Shown piece by piece: positions 7,755-16,386 of a stretch of 64,000 nt of DNA (its first letter is position 1; each line of letters starts with the position of its first letter). The position numbers were made by a program, and so were the translations under genes. Source of the DNA: Kitasatospora sp. MMS16-BH015 (GTDB lineage Bacteria; Actinomycetota; Actinomycetes; Streptomycetales; Streptomycetaceae). Location of the stretch: NCBI RefSeq assembly GCF_002943525.1, contig NZ_CP025394.1, positions 2,976,001 through 3,040,000 on the forward strand. The letters run 5' to 3'. The notes below the pieces were generated by a model. That model was not told the DNA's origin, did not search any database, and worked only from the letters and a program-made list of their open reading frames with translations.

Positions 7755-9803
7755 TCAGCCGCTGATGCTGGGCGCGCCGGTCTCCAGGTGGCCGGTGAAC
7801 CGCTGCGACCAGGTGGAGTCGGAGCTCACCGTCACCGTGAAGTCGTACCAACCGTTCTGGTACGCCACCGCGTTGAAGTAGTCGCTGGTGGTGGCGCCCG
7901 GCTGGACGGTGTAGGTCCAGGTGCCGGTGCGGTACTGGTTGGAGGTGACGGTGAAGGTCACCGCCGAGGTGCCGGTGTTGGCCAGGGCGAACCAGAGCGC
8001 GAGCTTGCCGGTGTCCGGGGCCGGGGCGTAGGAGGCCGTGCAGGCGGCGAAGCGGCCCGCCTGGGTCAGGTCGCCGGTGAAGCGGCGCAGGAAGCGGTTC
8101 GGGCCGACCACCGTGAGGTCGTACTTGCCGTTGCCGAAGCCGTTGGTGCCGCAGTTGAAGAAGTCGGTGACCGGGCTGCCGGAGTCCACGGTGTACTGCC
8201 AGGGGCCGCCGCTGCGGTAGGCGTTGGCGTACGCGGCGAAGTGCGCGGAGTTCGCCGCGCCGTCGTTCGCCATCTTGAGGTAGACGTGCATGACCCCGCT
8301 GGTGTTGGTGTCCCAGTGGTCGAGGTTGGCGTTCGGCTGGTACGGCAGCGCACGGGCCGGGCGGGTGCCGGGCTCCTGCGCGGGCAGCGCGTTGTTGGCC
8401 GGGGAGGGGTTGGACATCGGGCCGCAGGTGGCCAGGCCGATGGTCTGCGAGGTGTCGGGCAGCGCGGGCATGCCGTACACCGGGCTGGTGAAGTCGAAGA
8501 CGCCGGTCAGGTCGCCGCAGACCTTGCGCCGCCAGTCGCTGATGTTGACGCACTTGGCCGGCTTGCCGATGGCGGCCGTCCACTTCTCCAGGAAGCGCAG
8601 CACCGAGGTGTGGTCGAAGACCTCGGAGTTGACCCAACCACCGCGCGACCAGGGCGAGATGGCGATCATCGGGACGCGGAAGCCGAGGCCGATCGCGGTG
8701 CCGTTGTAGTACTCGCCCGCGACCCCGGCGGCCGGGGAGGGCGGCGGCACGTGGTCGAAGAAGCCGTCGTTCTCGTCGTAGTTGAGGAACATGATCGAGG
8801 AGTTGAAGACGTTCGGGTCCGCGTTCAGCGCGTCCATCACCAGGTGCACGAAGTGCGCGCCGTCCTCCGGGGTGGCGTACGGGTGCTCGGAGGACTGCTG
8901 GTCGGCGACGATCCAACTGACCTGCGGCAGCGTACCGTTCAGCACGTCGGCGCGGATCGCGGCGGCGATGTCGTCGGGGGTGCGGCCGGTGACCTTGGGC
9001 ACCGAGCCCATGCCCTTGACGGCCAGCGCGCTGCCGGCCGGGGCGGAGGAGAACTGGGTGAAGTACGCGAGCGCGTTGTCGCCGAAGTTGTCGGCGGCGT
9101 TCTGGTAGACCTTCCAGCTGACCCCGGCGGCCTCCAGCGCCTCGGCGTAGGTCTGCCAGCGCAGGCCGGACTCGTCGCCGCCGTCGTAGGCCGGGCCGCC
9201 CGCGGTGCCGTTCGGGTCGATCATGCCGGACCAGTGGAAGGTGCGGTTCGGGCCGGTCGCGCTCAGCGTGGAGCAGTGGTAGGCGTCGCAGATGGTCCAG
9301 TTGTCGGCCAGCGCGTAGTGGAACGGGATGTCGCCGCGCTGCAGGTAGCCGAGGGTGCGGACGGTGCCCTTGGCGGACACCCAGGAGTCCATCTTGCCGG
9401 TGTTCCAGGCCTTGTGCTGGTCGGACCAGGCGTGCGAGAGGTCGCCGTTGCACTGGGCGGTGGTCTCGGGCGAGCCCGAGGCGCCGCTGGGGTTGAAGGC
9501 CCAGGGGTACTGGCGGGAGAAGAGGCCGTTCGGCTGGTTGAAGACGCTGTAGCCGCCCGCGATCTGGATCGCGCTGCGGTCCGCGAAGCCCCGGACGCCC
9601 TTGAGGGTGCCGAAGTAGTGGTCGAAGCTGCGGTTCTCCTGCATCAGGATGACGATGTGCTGGGCGTCCGCGATGGTGCCGCTGGTGCCGAGCGTCACCG
9701 CCGAGGCCGGGGCGGCCCCCTCGGTGACCGATCCGGCGACCGCGGCGCCCGCCGCCGCGCTCGCCGACAGCGCCATGAACTTTCTCCGACTGAGCTCGGA
9801 CAT
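7755..9803 (-). CDS. secreted phosphocholine-type phospholipase C
   Basis: This is a non-haemolytic-type phospholipase C/phosphoesterase that hydrolyses phospholipid head groups outside the cell. The 682-aa product starts with a clear Tat signal: SRRKFMALSASAAAGAAVAG, then a hydrophobic stretch to about residue 35. The family motifs HIVILMQENRSFDHYFGTLKGVRG, DNWTICDAYHCS, FLNYDENDGFFDHVPPP and ISPWSRGGWVNSEVFDHTSVLRFLEKW follow in order. The last third contains two beta-rich repeats typical of the C-terminal DUF756 domains. The ATG at 9803 was chosen because it begins the Tat peptide; the 24 residues upstream are not signal-like. It is convergent with the MdcG-like gene, nine bases apart. A damaged paralogue lies at 42335-44220. 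Confidence 0.93.
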   Translation of the reverse strand: MSELSRRKFMALSASAAAGAAVAGSVTEGAAPASAVTLGTSGTIADAQHIVILMQENRSFDHYFGTLKGVRGFADRSAIQIAGGYSVFNQPNGLFSRQYPWAFNPSGASGSPETTAQCNGDLSHAWSDQHKAWNTGKMDSWVSAKGTVRTLGYLQRGDIPFHYALADNWTICDAYHCSTLSATGPNRTFHWSGMIDPNGTAGGPAYDGGDESGLRWQTYAEALEAAGVSWKVYQNAADNFGDNALAYFTQFSSAPAGSALAVKGMGSVPKVTGRTPDDIAAAIRADVLNGTLPQVSWIVADQQSSEHPYATPEDGAHFVHLVMDALNADPNVFNSSIMFLNYDENDGFFDHVPPPSPAAGVAGEYYNGTAIGLGFRVPMIAISPWSRGGWVNSEVFDHTSVLRFLEKWTAAIGKPAKCVNISDWRRKVCGDLTGVFDFTSPVYGMPALPDTSQTIGLATCGPMSNPSPANNALPAQEPGTRPARALPYQPNANLDHWDTNTSGVMHVYLKMANDGAANSAHFAAYANAYRSGGPWQYTVDSGSPVTDFFNCGTNGFGNGKYDLTVVGPNRFLRRFTGDLTQAGRFAACTASYAPAPDTGKLALWFALANTGTSAVTFTVTSNQYRTGTWTYTVQPGATTSDYFNAVAYQNGWYDFTVTVSSDSTWSQRFTGHLETGAPSISG

Positions 9804-10030
9804 CCGCCAGCCCGTCCCTTCGCGATAGGGATGTTGTGCACACACGTTGTGTCCACGCCACCCGACGCGGAGCATCTTTGCGCAGGCCCGGCGGGCTGAC
9901 CATAGGTCGGGAGGAAGGCTTGGCGAGCTGTTCGCCCACGCTTCGCACGGCGACGGGCAGGTGAACGGCGGGGAGGGCCGCTGAGCTGGCTTCCTTCACA
10001 GCGGCGGGCAGAGGGAGGCCCGACCCGGCC

Positions 10031-10684
10031 TCAGGAATCCTTGACGGTGATCCCCAGCGCCTGGGCGAACTGCGGAGCCAGCTCGAAGAGTTGTCCGGTG
10101 CCGATGGTCGCGCCGCGCAGGCCCTGCGGGCCGTCCGGCAGGCCGAGCCGGACGGCCCCGCGCAGGTCCACGTTCTTCAGGGTGGCGCCGTTCAGCCGCA
10201 CCTCCTCCAGCGTGGAGCCGGGCACCGAGACATCGGTGAGCTTGGCCCCGCCGAAGTCCACGTCGCGCAGCAGGCAGTCCTCGAAGACCACCTCGCGCAG
10301 CAGCGCGCCGCGCAGGTTGACCGCCTCCAGCTTGCACTGGCGGAAGACCACCCGGCGCAGCGCCGCCCCGTACCCGGAGATGCCCGCGAACACACTGGCC
10401 AGCACCGCGCTGTCCTGCCAGTCGCTCTCGGCCAGCTCCACCGCCACCCAGCGGGCGCCGTGTACCCAGACCTCGTTGAACCGGGCCTGCCGCAGCTTGG
10501 TCTGCTGGAGCTCGACCCCGGTCAGCGCGCACTCCAGGAAGCTCGCGCCGTTCGCCCGGCCCTCGAAGGCGAGGCCGTCGAAGTGGGCGGTGTCGTAGCT
10601 CTCGTCCGGGCGCAGCGGCCCGGCGTGGGGCTGGAGCAGGTGCGCGTACGGGAGGTCGGCGAGCTGGTCGGGGGCGGCGGGCAC
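10031..10684 (-). CDS. pentapeptide-repeat protein
   Basis: The 217-aa product is built from five-residue repeats with a central Leu/Phe: FEGRANGASFLECALTGVEL, then VNLRGALLREVVFEDCLLRDVDFGGAKL and VRLNGATLKNVDLRGAV. Such repeats form a right-handed quadrilateral beta-helix; some members mimic DNA and bind gyrase, but most have no known role. There is no signal peptide or membrane segment, so it is probably cytosolic. The start is a GTG with GAAGGAGA eight bases before it. It appears monocistronic, between the phospholipase and ltrA, all on the minus strand. A regulatory or protective role cannot be assigned from sequence. Confidence 0.85.
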   Translation of the reverse strand: MPAAPDQLADLPYAHLLQPHAGPLRPDESYDTAHFDGLAFEGRANGASFLECALTGVELQQTKLRQARFNEVWVHGARWVAVELAESDWQDSAVLASVFAGISGYGAALRRVVFRQCKLEAVNLRGALLREVVFEDCLLRDVDFGGAKLTDVSVPGSTLEEVRLNGATLKNVDLRGAVRLGLPDGPQGLRGATIGTGQLFELAPQFAQALGITVKDS

Positions 10685-10774
10685 GGGCGGTCTCCTTCGA
10701 AGGGGCGGGTACCCCTCAGTCTCACCTGCGGGTCCGACAACGGGCCTGGCCGGCCCCGGGTGCGGCCGGCCCGG

Positions 10775-11953
10775 TCAGCCCCGGGCGCGGCGGGCGCGGA
10801 AGGTGAGCCCGGCGGCCACCGCGGCGGCGCTGACCAGGCCGGTCGGCAGCACGGCGTGCTCGCCGGCCGCCGTGCAGGCCAGCGTGGCGGCGGCGGCCAG
10901 CGGGAGCACCGCCTGGGCGGCGCCGGTCTTGACGTGCCGGGCGTGCAGGACCCAGACGGTGAGCAGGTAGAGCGCGGTGGGCACGGTGACGGTGGCGGCG
11001 GCCACCGTGCCGGAGACGTGCGCCTGGCCCACCGCGTGCTCCACCGCCACCTCAAGGCCGGAGCCGATCGCGGCGGCGCCCAGGAAGACCAGGTAGTGGC
11101 CGTAGCCCCAGACGAACGCCTGGCGGTTGGAGCGCAGGTGGTCGTGGATCGGCTCGGCGAAGTAGACCCACCAGGCGCTGAAGCAGATCAGCAGGCCGCC
11201 CGCCGCGACGGCGATCAAGCGGCCCAGCGCCTCGTGCTCGTCGAGGCCGGACTGCACGGCCACGGTGGCGGCGGCCACCGTCTCGCCGAGCACGATCAGG
11301 GTGAAGAGGCCGTACCGCTCGGAGATGTGGTGCGGGTGCCAGCTCGTCTGGGTGCGCCGCTCGGCGATCACCGGCACGCTCAGCTCGGCCACGATCATCA
11401 CCAGCGCGGCCACCGTCCGCCCGGCGCCGTCCGGCACCAGCAACAGGGCGGGCCACCAGCCGAGTTGGCAGAGCGCGACGCCGCCCGCGTAGCGCAGGGT
11501 CATGGTGCGCTCGGGCCCCGCGCAGGCCTGGGCGGCGCGCAGCCACTGGGTGACCAGGGCCAGCCGCATCACGGCGTAGCCGATCACGAAGAGCGCGTAG
11601 TCATGGCTCTCGAAGGCCCGCGGCACCCCGGCGGCGAGGATCAGCACGCCGGCGATCTGCACCAGGGTGGTGACCCGGTAGGGCACGTCGTCCACGTCGT
11701 AGGCGGAGGCGAACCAGGTGAAGTTCATCCAGGCCCACCAGATGGCGAAGAAGCTAAGCAGGTAGCCGGGGATGCCGACCCCGTAGTGGCCCTCGGCCAG
11801 CGAGCCGGCCAGCTCGCGCCCGGCCTGGCCGACGGCGACCACGAAGCAGAGGTCGAAGAAGAGCTCCAGCGGGGTGGCCACCCGGTGGTGCTCGGCCCGG
11901 TCGCGGGCGGTCATCCGCCGGACGGTTCGGAACGCGGCTGGGTCGCTGGTCAT
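10775..11953 (-). CDS. ltrA: low temperature requirement protein A (LtrA) family membrane protein
   Basis: The 392-aa product shows the LtrA hallmarks: VATPLELFFDLCFVVAVGQ near the N-terminus (about residues 25-45), FFAIWWAWMNFTWFASAYDVDDVPYR, and HISERYGLFTLIVLGETV in the middle. Many hydrophobic helices fill the chain, so it is an integral membrane protein. The ATG at 11953 has GGAGG immediately upstream, which fixes the start; an in-frame extension of 20 residues lacks that support. The family was named from a Listeria cold-growth locus, and its biochemical role is unknown. Confidence 0.87.
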   Translation of the reverse strand: MTSDPAAFRTVRRMTARDRAEHHRVATPLELFFDLCFVVAVGQAGRELAGSLAEGHYGVGIPGYLLSFFAIWWAWMNFTWFASAYDVDDVPYRVTTLVQIAGVLILAAGVPRAFESHDYALFVIGYAVMRLALVTQWLRAAQACAGPERTMTLRYAGGVALCQLGWWPALLLVPDGAGRTVAALVMIVAELSVPVIAERRTQTSWHPHHISERYGLFTLIVLGETVAAATVAVQSGLDEHEALGRLIAVAAGGLLICFSAWWVYFAEPIHDHLRSNRQAFVWGYGHYLVFLGAAAIGSGLEVAVEHAVGQAHVSGTVAAATVTVPTALYLLTVWVLHARHVKTGAAQAVLPLAAAATLACTAAGEHAVLPTGLVSAAAVAAGLTFRARRARG

Positions 11954-12213
11954 CGGGTGCCTCCACGGCTCGGGATCAGAGGTGATCCTGGCACCGGAGA
12001 GGCCCGCTGGCACGTAACCGGGGGTGCTCGGCGGGGGCGGGTTGCGCCCGATCTGCCCGGCTGTCAGCCAGCGTTGACGTGGCAGTGCGCGAACCGGGTG
12101 ACACGGTGGGCCAGCCGGGCGGCGGCGGCCGTGCGCGCCGCCGCCCGCCGGTTAGATTCCTCAGCGGACACGAGGACGCGGGCGGTCCGCGGGCACCGTG
12201 CGGAAGGTCAAGA
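11954..12213. other. intergenic spacer between ltrA and the oligopeptide-binding gene
   Basis: This is the control region of ltrA together with the tail end of the next gene's transcript. It contains a GC hairpin GGCGGCGGCCG...GCGCCGCCGCC around 12119-12150 and the ltrA ribosome-binding site next to 11953. No coding frame with Streptomyces-like codon bias and a start signal was found. Confidence 0.4.
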
Positions 12214-12270
12214 CCGGCGATGGGGTGCAGGGGGGCGGTTGTCCACCGCCCCACTGCACCCCGTCGCCGG
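12214..12270. terminator. strong hairpin downstream of the oligopeptide-binding gene
   Basis: CCGGCGA-T-GGGGTGCAG...GGGCGGT (12214-12239) pairs with ACCGCCC...CTGCACCCC-G-TCGCCGG (12244-12270) around a TGTCC loop. The long, nearly perfect stem lies about 75 bases beyond the stop of the minus-strand binding-protein gene, so it is a likely transcription terminator for it. No T-run follows, as is usual in actinomycetes. Confidence 0.75.
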
Positions 12271-12346
12271 CCTCGTGATCACCGCGCGGCCCGCCGCGCC
12301 GCCGGTCGTCCGTCAGCTCGACGGGCGCGCGGCGCGGCGGATTCGG

Positions 12347-14062
12347 TCACTTCTGCCAGCCGACCTTGAGGATGTCGGTGTCGGCCAGGCTGCCCGCCCC
12401 GAAGTTGGCCAGGCCCTTGCGGACGGCGACGATGCTCGGGCGCTGGTAGAGCTCCAGGGTGTGGCCGAGCTCCCAGATCTTGGCGTCCGCCTGGTTGTAG
12501 AGCTTGTCGGCGGCCTTCGGGTCGAGGGTGCCGGCGGCCTGCTTGAGCAGCGAGTCGATCTCCGGGGTGCTCAGCTTGGAGTAGTTGCCGAACACGTTGT
12601 CGCCCTCGGGGGCGCGGAAGTTGGCCACACCCGTGGAGAGCGGGAAGGAGCCGGTGTTGCGCCAGCTGGCCAGGTCGAACTTGCCCAGGTTGACGTACTT
12701 GGTGAAGTACTCCTTGCTGGCCACCTTGTCCACGTCGAGCTTCACGCCGATCTGGCCGAGCATGTTCTGCACGGCGGTGGCGATGTCGCTCTGCGCCTGG
12801 GTCGAGCCGTCGCTCATCACGTAGTGCAGCTCGAGCTTCTGGCCGTCCTTGGTGCGCGGCTGCCCGGCCCCGGCGTCCTGCCAACCGGCCTTGGTCAGCA
12901 GGTCCTTGGCCGCCGCCGGGTCGAACTTGGCCCAGTCGCCGGAGTTGTTCTGGTACCCCGACTGGTTGGTCATGTAGAGGTGGTTGTCCAGCGGCTTGAA
13001 GGTGACCGGCACGCCCTGGTTGGCGATCTTGATCAGCGAGCTGCGGTCGATCGCCTTGCCGAGCGCCTGGCGCACGCCCTGGTCGGCCAGCGGGCCGTTG
13101 CCGCCGAAGGAGATGTGCACCTCGTCCCACGGGGTGCCGGTGCGGATCACGCCGTCCTTGGCGTCCTTGAGCTGGCCGTAGGCGGTGGCCGAGCCGGCCC
13201 CGGCGTAGTCCACCTCGTTGTTGAGGAAGGCCTGGGTGATCGCCGGGGCGTCCAGCACCCGGTAGGTGATCTTGTCGAGCTTGGGCTTGGGGCCCCACCA
13301 GTCCGGGTTCGGCACCAGGGTGATGGTCTGGGCGCTCTTGTCCAGCGCACCGATCTTGAACGGGCCGCCGAAGACCGGCACCTTCTCGATCCAGCCGGTG
13401 TTGAAGGTGTTCGGGTCGGTCAGCCCGGAGGCCGGCAGCAGCGGGTTGAACAGGTTCTGCCAGTCCGCGTACGGCTTGGCGAAGGTGACCTTGACCTCCT
13501 GGTCGTCGGCCCCCTTCTCGACACTGGCGATCTGCTCGTACCCGGAGGAGTCGGCGATGTTGTACGCCGGGTTCTTGCCGTTGGAGGTCTCCCAGACGGC
13601 CTTGAAGTCCTGGTAGCCGATCTGCTTGCCGTCGGACCACTTGGCCTTCGGGTTGACCTTATACGTGACCACCTGGGGCGACTGCGAGGTGACCTCCGCC
13701 GAGACCAGGTACTCGGGCGTCGGGTGGAAGACGCCCTTGGCGTCCGAGTGGAAGAGCTTCGCCTCCAGGTAGCCCATGGCCTCGACGGCGTCGCCGTAGC
13801 GGCCGTCCACCTGGTACGGGTTCCACTGGGTGATCCACTGCTGCAGCGGCTCGCGCAGCTCGCCGCCGTCCTTGATGTTTTCCAGCGGCTGCGGGTTGTT
13901 GTCCTCCGCGTCCTGGGTGGGCACCACGTTCTTGGCCACATCCCCCGAGCCCGAGCTGCCGGAGCTGCACGCGGTGACGGTCAGCGCCAGCGCGATGGCG
14001 AGCACCGCGGCCCGGCCGAGACCCCGGGCCGTGGCCGACCGGGCTGTGGTGGATGCGTCCAT
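12347..14062 (-). CDS. oligopeptide/dipeptide ABC transporter substrate-binding lipoprotein
   Basis: This is a family 5 extracellular solute-binding protein that delivers peptides to the permeases encoded divergently at 14434-18437. The 571-aa product has a hydrophobic signal (AAVLAIALALTVTACSS) with a lipobox ending at Cys, so it is a membrane-anchored lipoprotein. Family motifs include VVTYKVNPKAKWSDGKQIGYQDFKAVWE, TLVPNPDWWGPKPKLDKITYRVLD and QALGKAIDRSSLIKIANQG. The ATG at 14062 places the signal peptide at the N-terminus; a start at 14125 would add 21 residues without signal character. The binding protein being divergent from its permease operon is a common arrangement. Confidence 0.92.
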   Translation of the reverse strand: MDASTTARSATARGLGRAAVLAIALALTVTACSSGSSGSGDVAKNVVPTQDAEDNNPQPLENIKDGGELREPLQQWITQWNPYQVDGRYGDAVEAMGYLEAKLFHSDAKGVFHPTPEYLVSAEVTSQSPQVVTYKVNPKAKWSDGKQIGYQDFKAVWETSNGKNPAYNIADSSGYEQIASVEKGADDQEVKVTFAKPYADWQNLFNPLLPASGLTDPNTFNTGWIEKVPVFGGPFKIGALDKSAQTITLVPNPDWWGPKPKLDKITYRVLDAPAITQAFLNNEVDYAGAGSATAYGQLKDAKDGVIRTGTPWDEVHISFGGNGPLADQGVRQALGKAIDRSSLIKIANQGVPVTFKPLDNHLYMTNQSGYQNNSGDWAKFDPAAAKDLLTKAGWQDAGAGQPRTKDGQKLELHYVMSDGSTQAQSDIATAVQNMLGQIGVKLDVDKVASKEYFTKYVNLGKFDLASWRNTGSFPLSTGVANFRAPEGDNVFGNYSKLSTPEIDSLLKQAAGTLDPKAADKLYNQADAKIWELGHTLELYQRPSIVAVRKGLANFGAGSLADTDILKVGWQK

Positions 14063-14433
14063 GAGGGGTGCCCCCAAGTTGGTGTCGTGGATTCGGGGTC
14101 GCCAGGTGTGGCGACTGTTGAGCATGGGCAGCCAAGTGGGTGCCTACGCGAGCAGAACGTAACAGCGCTTCAACCGCTCCACCAGGGTCCTGAGTTCACT
14201 TCTGATCGAAACGAAACACCAGGAAACGTCACCGCAATACTCCGTCAGTAACCGACTGATTCACTCTGACCTGCGGGTTTCTGTGCGACAACGGATCACC
14301 GGCCGTCCGACCCCTGGACGACCGACCGTCCGGTCGCGTAGAACTGCTGCCCGAAGTTGTGTCAACTCCCCCATTTGCGAAGGCTTGTGATCATGTCTCC
14401 CAGGTACACGAACCGTCTTCCGGGCGGTAGGCG
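14063..14433. promoter_or_regulatory. divergent promoter region of the oligopeptide transporter
   Basis: This 371-base region separates the start of the binding-protein gene from the permease operon and must hold promoters for both directions. It is less GC-rich than the surrounding genes, with an A/T-rich core around 14195-14280 (GATCGAAACGAAACACC and GTAACCGACTGATTCACTC). I could not pick a single convincing -10/-35 pair or operator. Confidence 0.4.
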
Positions 14434-15417
14434 GTGATCCGGTACCTGGCCAAGCGCTTCGGTTACTACCTCGCGCTGATGATCGTCGCCATCTTCCTGG
14501 CCTACGCCCTCTCCTCCTCCGCGCTCGGTCCGCGCACCTACTTCGAGGCCAAGCAACCCCGGCCCTCCGCCGCCTCGGTGGACCGCCAGCTGACCGCGCT
14601 GAACATCAACGACCACACCCCCGTGGTCGAGCGGTTCGGGATCTGGGCCAAGGACCTGGTGGTGCACGGGGACTTGGGGCGCACCATCCACAACACCTCG
14701 GTGAACGAGGACTTCGGCCGCCGGATCTGGGTCTCGCTGCGGCTGCTGCTGGTCGGCAGCGTGCTCGGCATGGTGCTCGGGGTCGCCGCCGGAGCCTGGA
14801 GCGCGGTCAAGCAGTACCGGATCTCGGACCGGACGATCACCCTGGTCTCCTTCGTGCTGCTCTCCACCCCGGTCTTCCTGCTCGCACTCTTCCTCAAGAA
14901 CGGCGCGATCGCCGCCAAGGACGCCACCGGGCACGAGGTGATCCCGTTCACCGGCTACGAGACCCCCGGGCTGGCCGGCGGGATCGGCGCCCACCTGGCC
15001 GACTGGTCACTGCACCTGCTGCTGCCGACCCTCTCGCTCGCCCTCGGCGGCCTGGCCGTCTACAGCCGCTACCAGCGCGGCACCATGCTCGACGTGCTCG
15101 GCTCCGACTACCTGCGCACCGCCGAGGCCAAGGGGCTCACCCGCAATCAGGCGCTGCTCAAGCACGGGCTGCGCACGGCGGTGATTCCGATGGCCACCAT
15201 GTTCGCGTACAGCTTCCTGGGGATCCTGACCGGCGCGGCCTTCACCGAGACCATCTTCGGCTGGCACGGGATGGGCGAGTGGTTCATCCAGGCGATCAAC
15301 GAACAGGACGTCAACTCCGTGGTCGCCGTCAACCTGTTCGCCGCCGTGGTGGTGCTGGCCTCCGGCTTCCTGGCCGATGTGCTCACCGCCGCACTCGACC
15401 CGCGTGTCCGGTACTGA
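14434..15417 (+). CDS. oligopeptide ABC transporter permease (DppB type)
   Basis: The 327-aa integral membrane protein has the N-terminal helix YLAKRFGYYLALMIVAIFLAYALSS typical of DppB/OppB, then several hydrophobic helices and the EAA-type cytoplasmic loop YLRTAEAKGLTRNQALLKHGLRTAVIP that contacts the ATPase. The start is a GTG preceded by GGTAGG. The stop is 12 bases before the next permease gene, so the three genes 14434-18437 form an operon. It would pair with the DppC-type permease to make the peptide channel. Confidence 0.92.
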   Translation: MIRYLAKRFGYYLALMIVAIFLAYALSSSALGPRTYFEAKQPRPSAASVDRQLTALNINDHTPVVERFGIWAKDLVVHGDLGRTIHNTSVNEDFGRRIWVSLRLLLVGSVLGMVLGVAAGAWSAVKQYRISDRTITLVSFVLLSTPVFLLALFLKNGAIAAKDATGHEVIPFTGYETPGLAGGIGAHLADWSLHLLLPTLSLALGGLAVYSRYQRGTMLDVLGSDYLRTAEAKGLTRNQALLKHGLRTAVIPMATMFAYSFLGILTGAAFTETIFGWHGMGEWFIQAINEQDVNSVVAVNLFAAVVVLASGFLADVLTAALDPRVRY

Positions 15418-15429
15418 GAGGGCCCCGCC

Positions 15430-16386
15430 ATGACCGCCGTGCTCACCGAGGCCCCCCTGCCCGCCGCCCCCGTGGCCGCCGCCCCCGGCCGGCTGCGGAT
15501 CGTGCTGCGCCGCCTGCTCGCCGCCAAGGGCGTGCTGGTCGGCGGGGTGATCGTGCTGCTGCTCTTCCTGCTCGCCTTCGGCGGGCCGCTGATCACCAAG
15601 TGGGACTACGCCACCCCCGACTACCTCGCGCTGCGCCAACCTCCGTCCGCCGAGCACTGGTTCGGCACCAACGGGCTGGGCCAGGACGTGTTCGCGCAGA
15701 CCGTCCGCGGTCTGCAGAAGTCGCTGGTCATCGGGCTCCTGGTGGCCGTCTTCTCCACCGTGGTCGCCTCGCTGGTCGGCGCCTGCGCCGGGTACTTCGG
15801 CGGCTGGACCGACCGCGCGCTGACCTTCCTGGTCGACCTGCTGCTGGTCTTCCCGAGCTTCCTGATCATCACGATCATCTCGCCCAAGCTGAAGGGCGCC
15901 GGCTGGGTGGCCTTCGTCTTCCTGCTGGCCGCCTTCAACTGGATGATCACCGCCCGGGTGATCCGCTCGATGACCCGGTCGCTGCGCGAGCGCGAGTTCG
16001 TCCGGGCCGCGCAGTTCATGGGCGTGCACAGCTTGCGGATCATCGTCCGGCACATCCTGCCGAACGTCGCCTCCTTCCTGATCACCGACGCCACGGTGGC
16101 CGTCGGCGGGGCCGTGATGAGCGAGACCGCGCTCTCCTACTTCGGCTTCGGCGTCCGTTCCCCCGACGTCTCGCTGGGCACCCTGCTCGCCGCCGGCACC
16201 GACCAGGCCCCGGTCTTCCCCTGGCTGTTCTACTTCGCGGCCGGCCTGCTGGTGCTCTTCGTGCTGGCGATCAACCTGATCGGCGACGGGCTGCGCGACG
16301 CCCTCGACCCCACCACCGAGGCGGCCCGGCCGGCCCGTACCGCTCGCACCGCTCGCACCGCCCGGACCGTTCGGAGCACGAAGTGA
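15430..16386 (+). CDS. oligopeptide ABC transporter permease (DppC type)
   Basis: This second permease of the peptide channel is 318 aa. A short cytoplasmic N-terminus is followed by one helix (VLVGGVIVLLLFLLAFGGPL), the periplasmic HWFGTNGLGQDVFAQTVRG segment characteristic of DppC/OppC, five further helices and the ATPase-contacting loop EFVRAAQFMGVHSLRIIVRHILPNV. The C-terminus is an Ala/Arg/Thr-rich tail with RTART repeats, unusual but harmless. The gene overlaps the ATPase gene by four bases (GTGA). Confidence 0.92.
   Translation: MTAVLTEAPLPAAPVAAAPGRLRIVLRRLLAAKGVLVGGVIVLLLFLLAFGGPLITKWDYATPDYLALRQPPSAEHWFGTNGLGQDVFAQTVRGLQKSLVIGLLVAVFSTVVASLVGACAGYFGGWTDRALTFLVDLLLVFPSFLIITIISPKLKGAGWVAFVFLLAAFNWMITARVIRSMTRSLREREFVRAAQFMGVHSLRIIVRHILPNVASFLITDATVAVGGAVMSETALSYFGFGVRSPDVSLGTLLAAGTDQAPVFPWLFYFAAGLLVLFVLAINLIGDGLRDALDPTTEAARPARTARTARTARTVRSTK

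Noticed and set aside
10091..14251. 1386-codon plus-strand frame
   Set aside because: It crosses three well-supported minus-strand genes and a terminator; the translation is low-complexity Gly/Val/Arg.
15279..16382. Upstream extension of the fused ATPase frame
   Set aside because: The frame is open because of codon bias but runs through the DppC-type permease; the GTG overlapping the permease stop is the sensible start.
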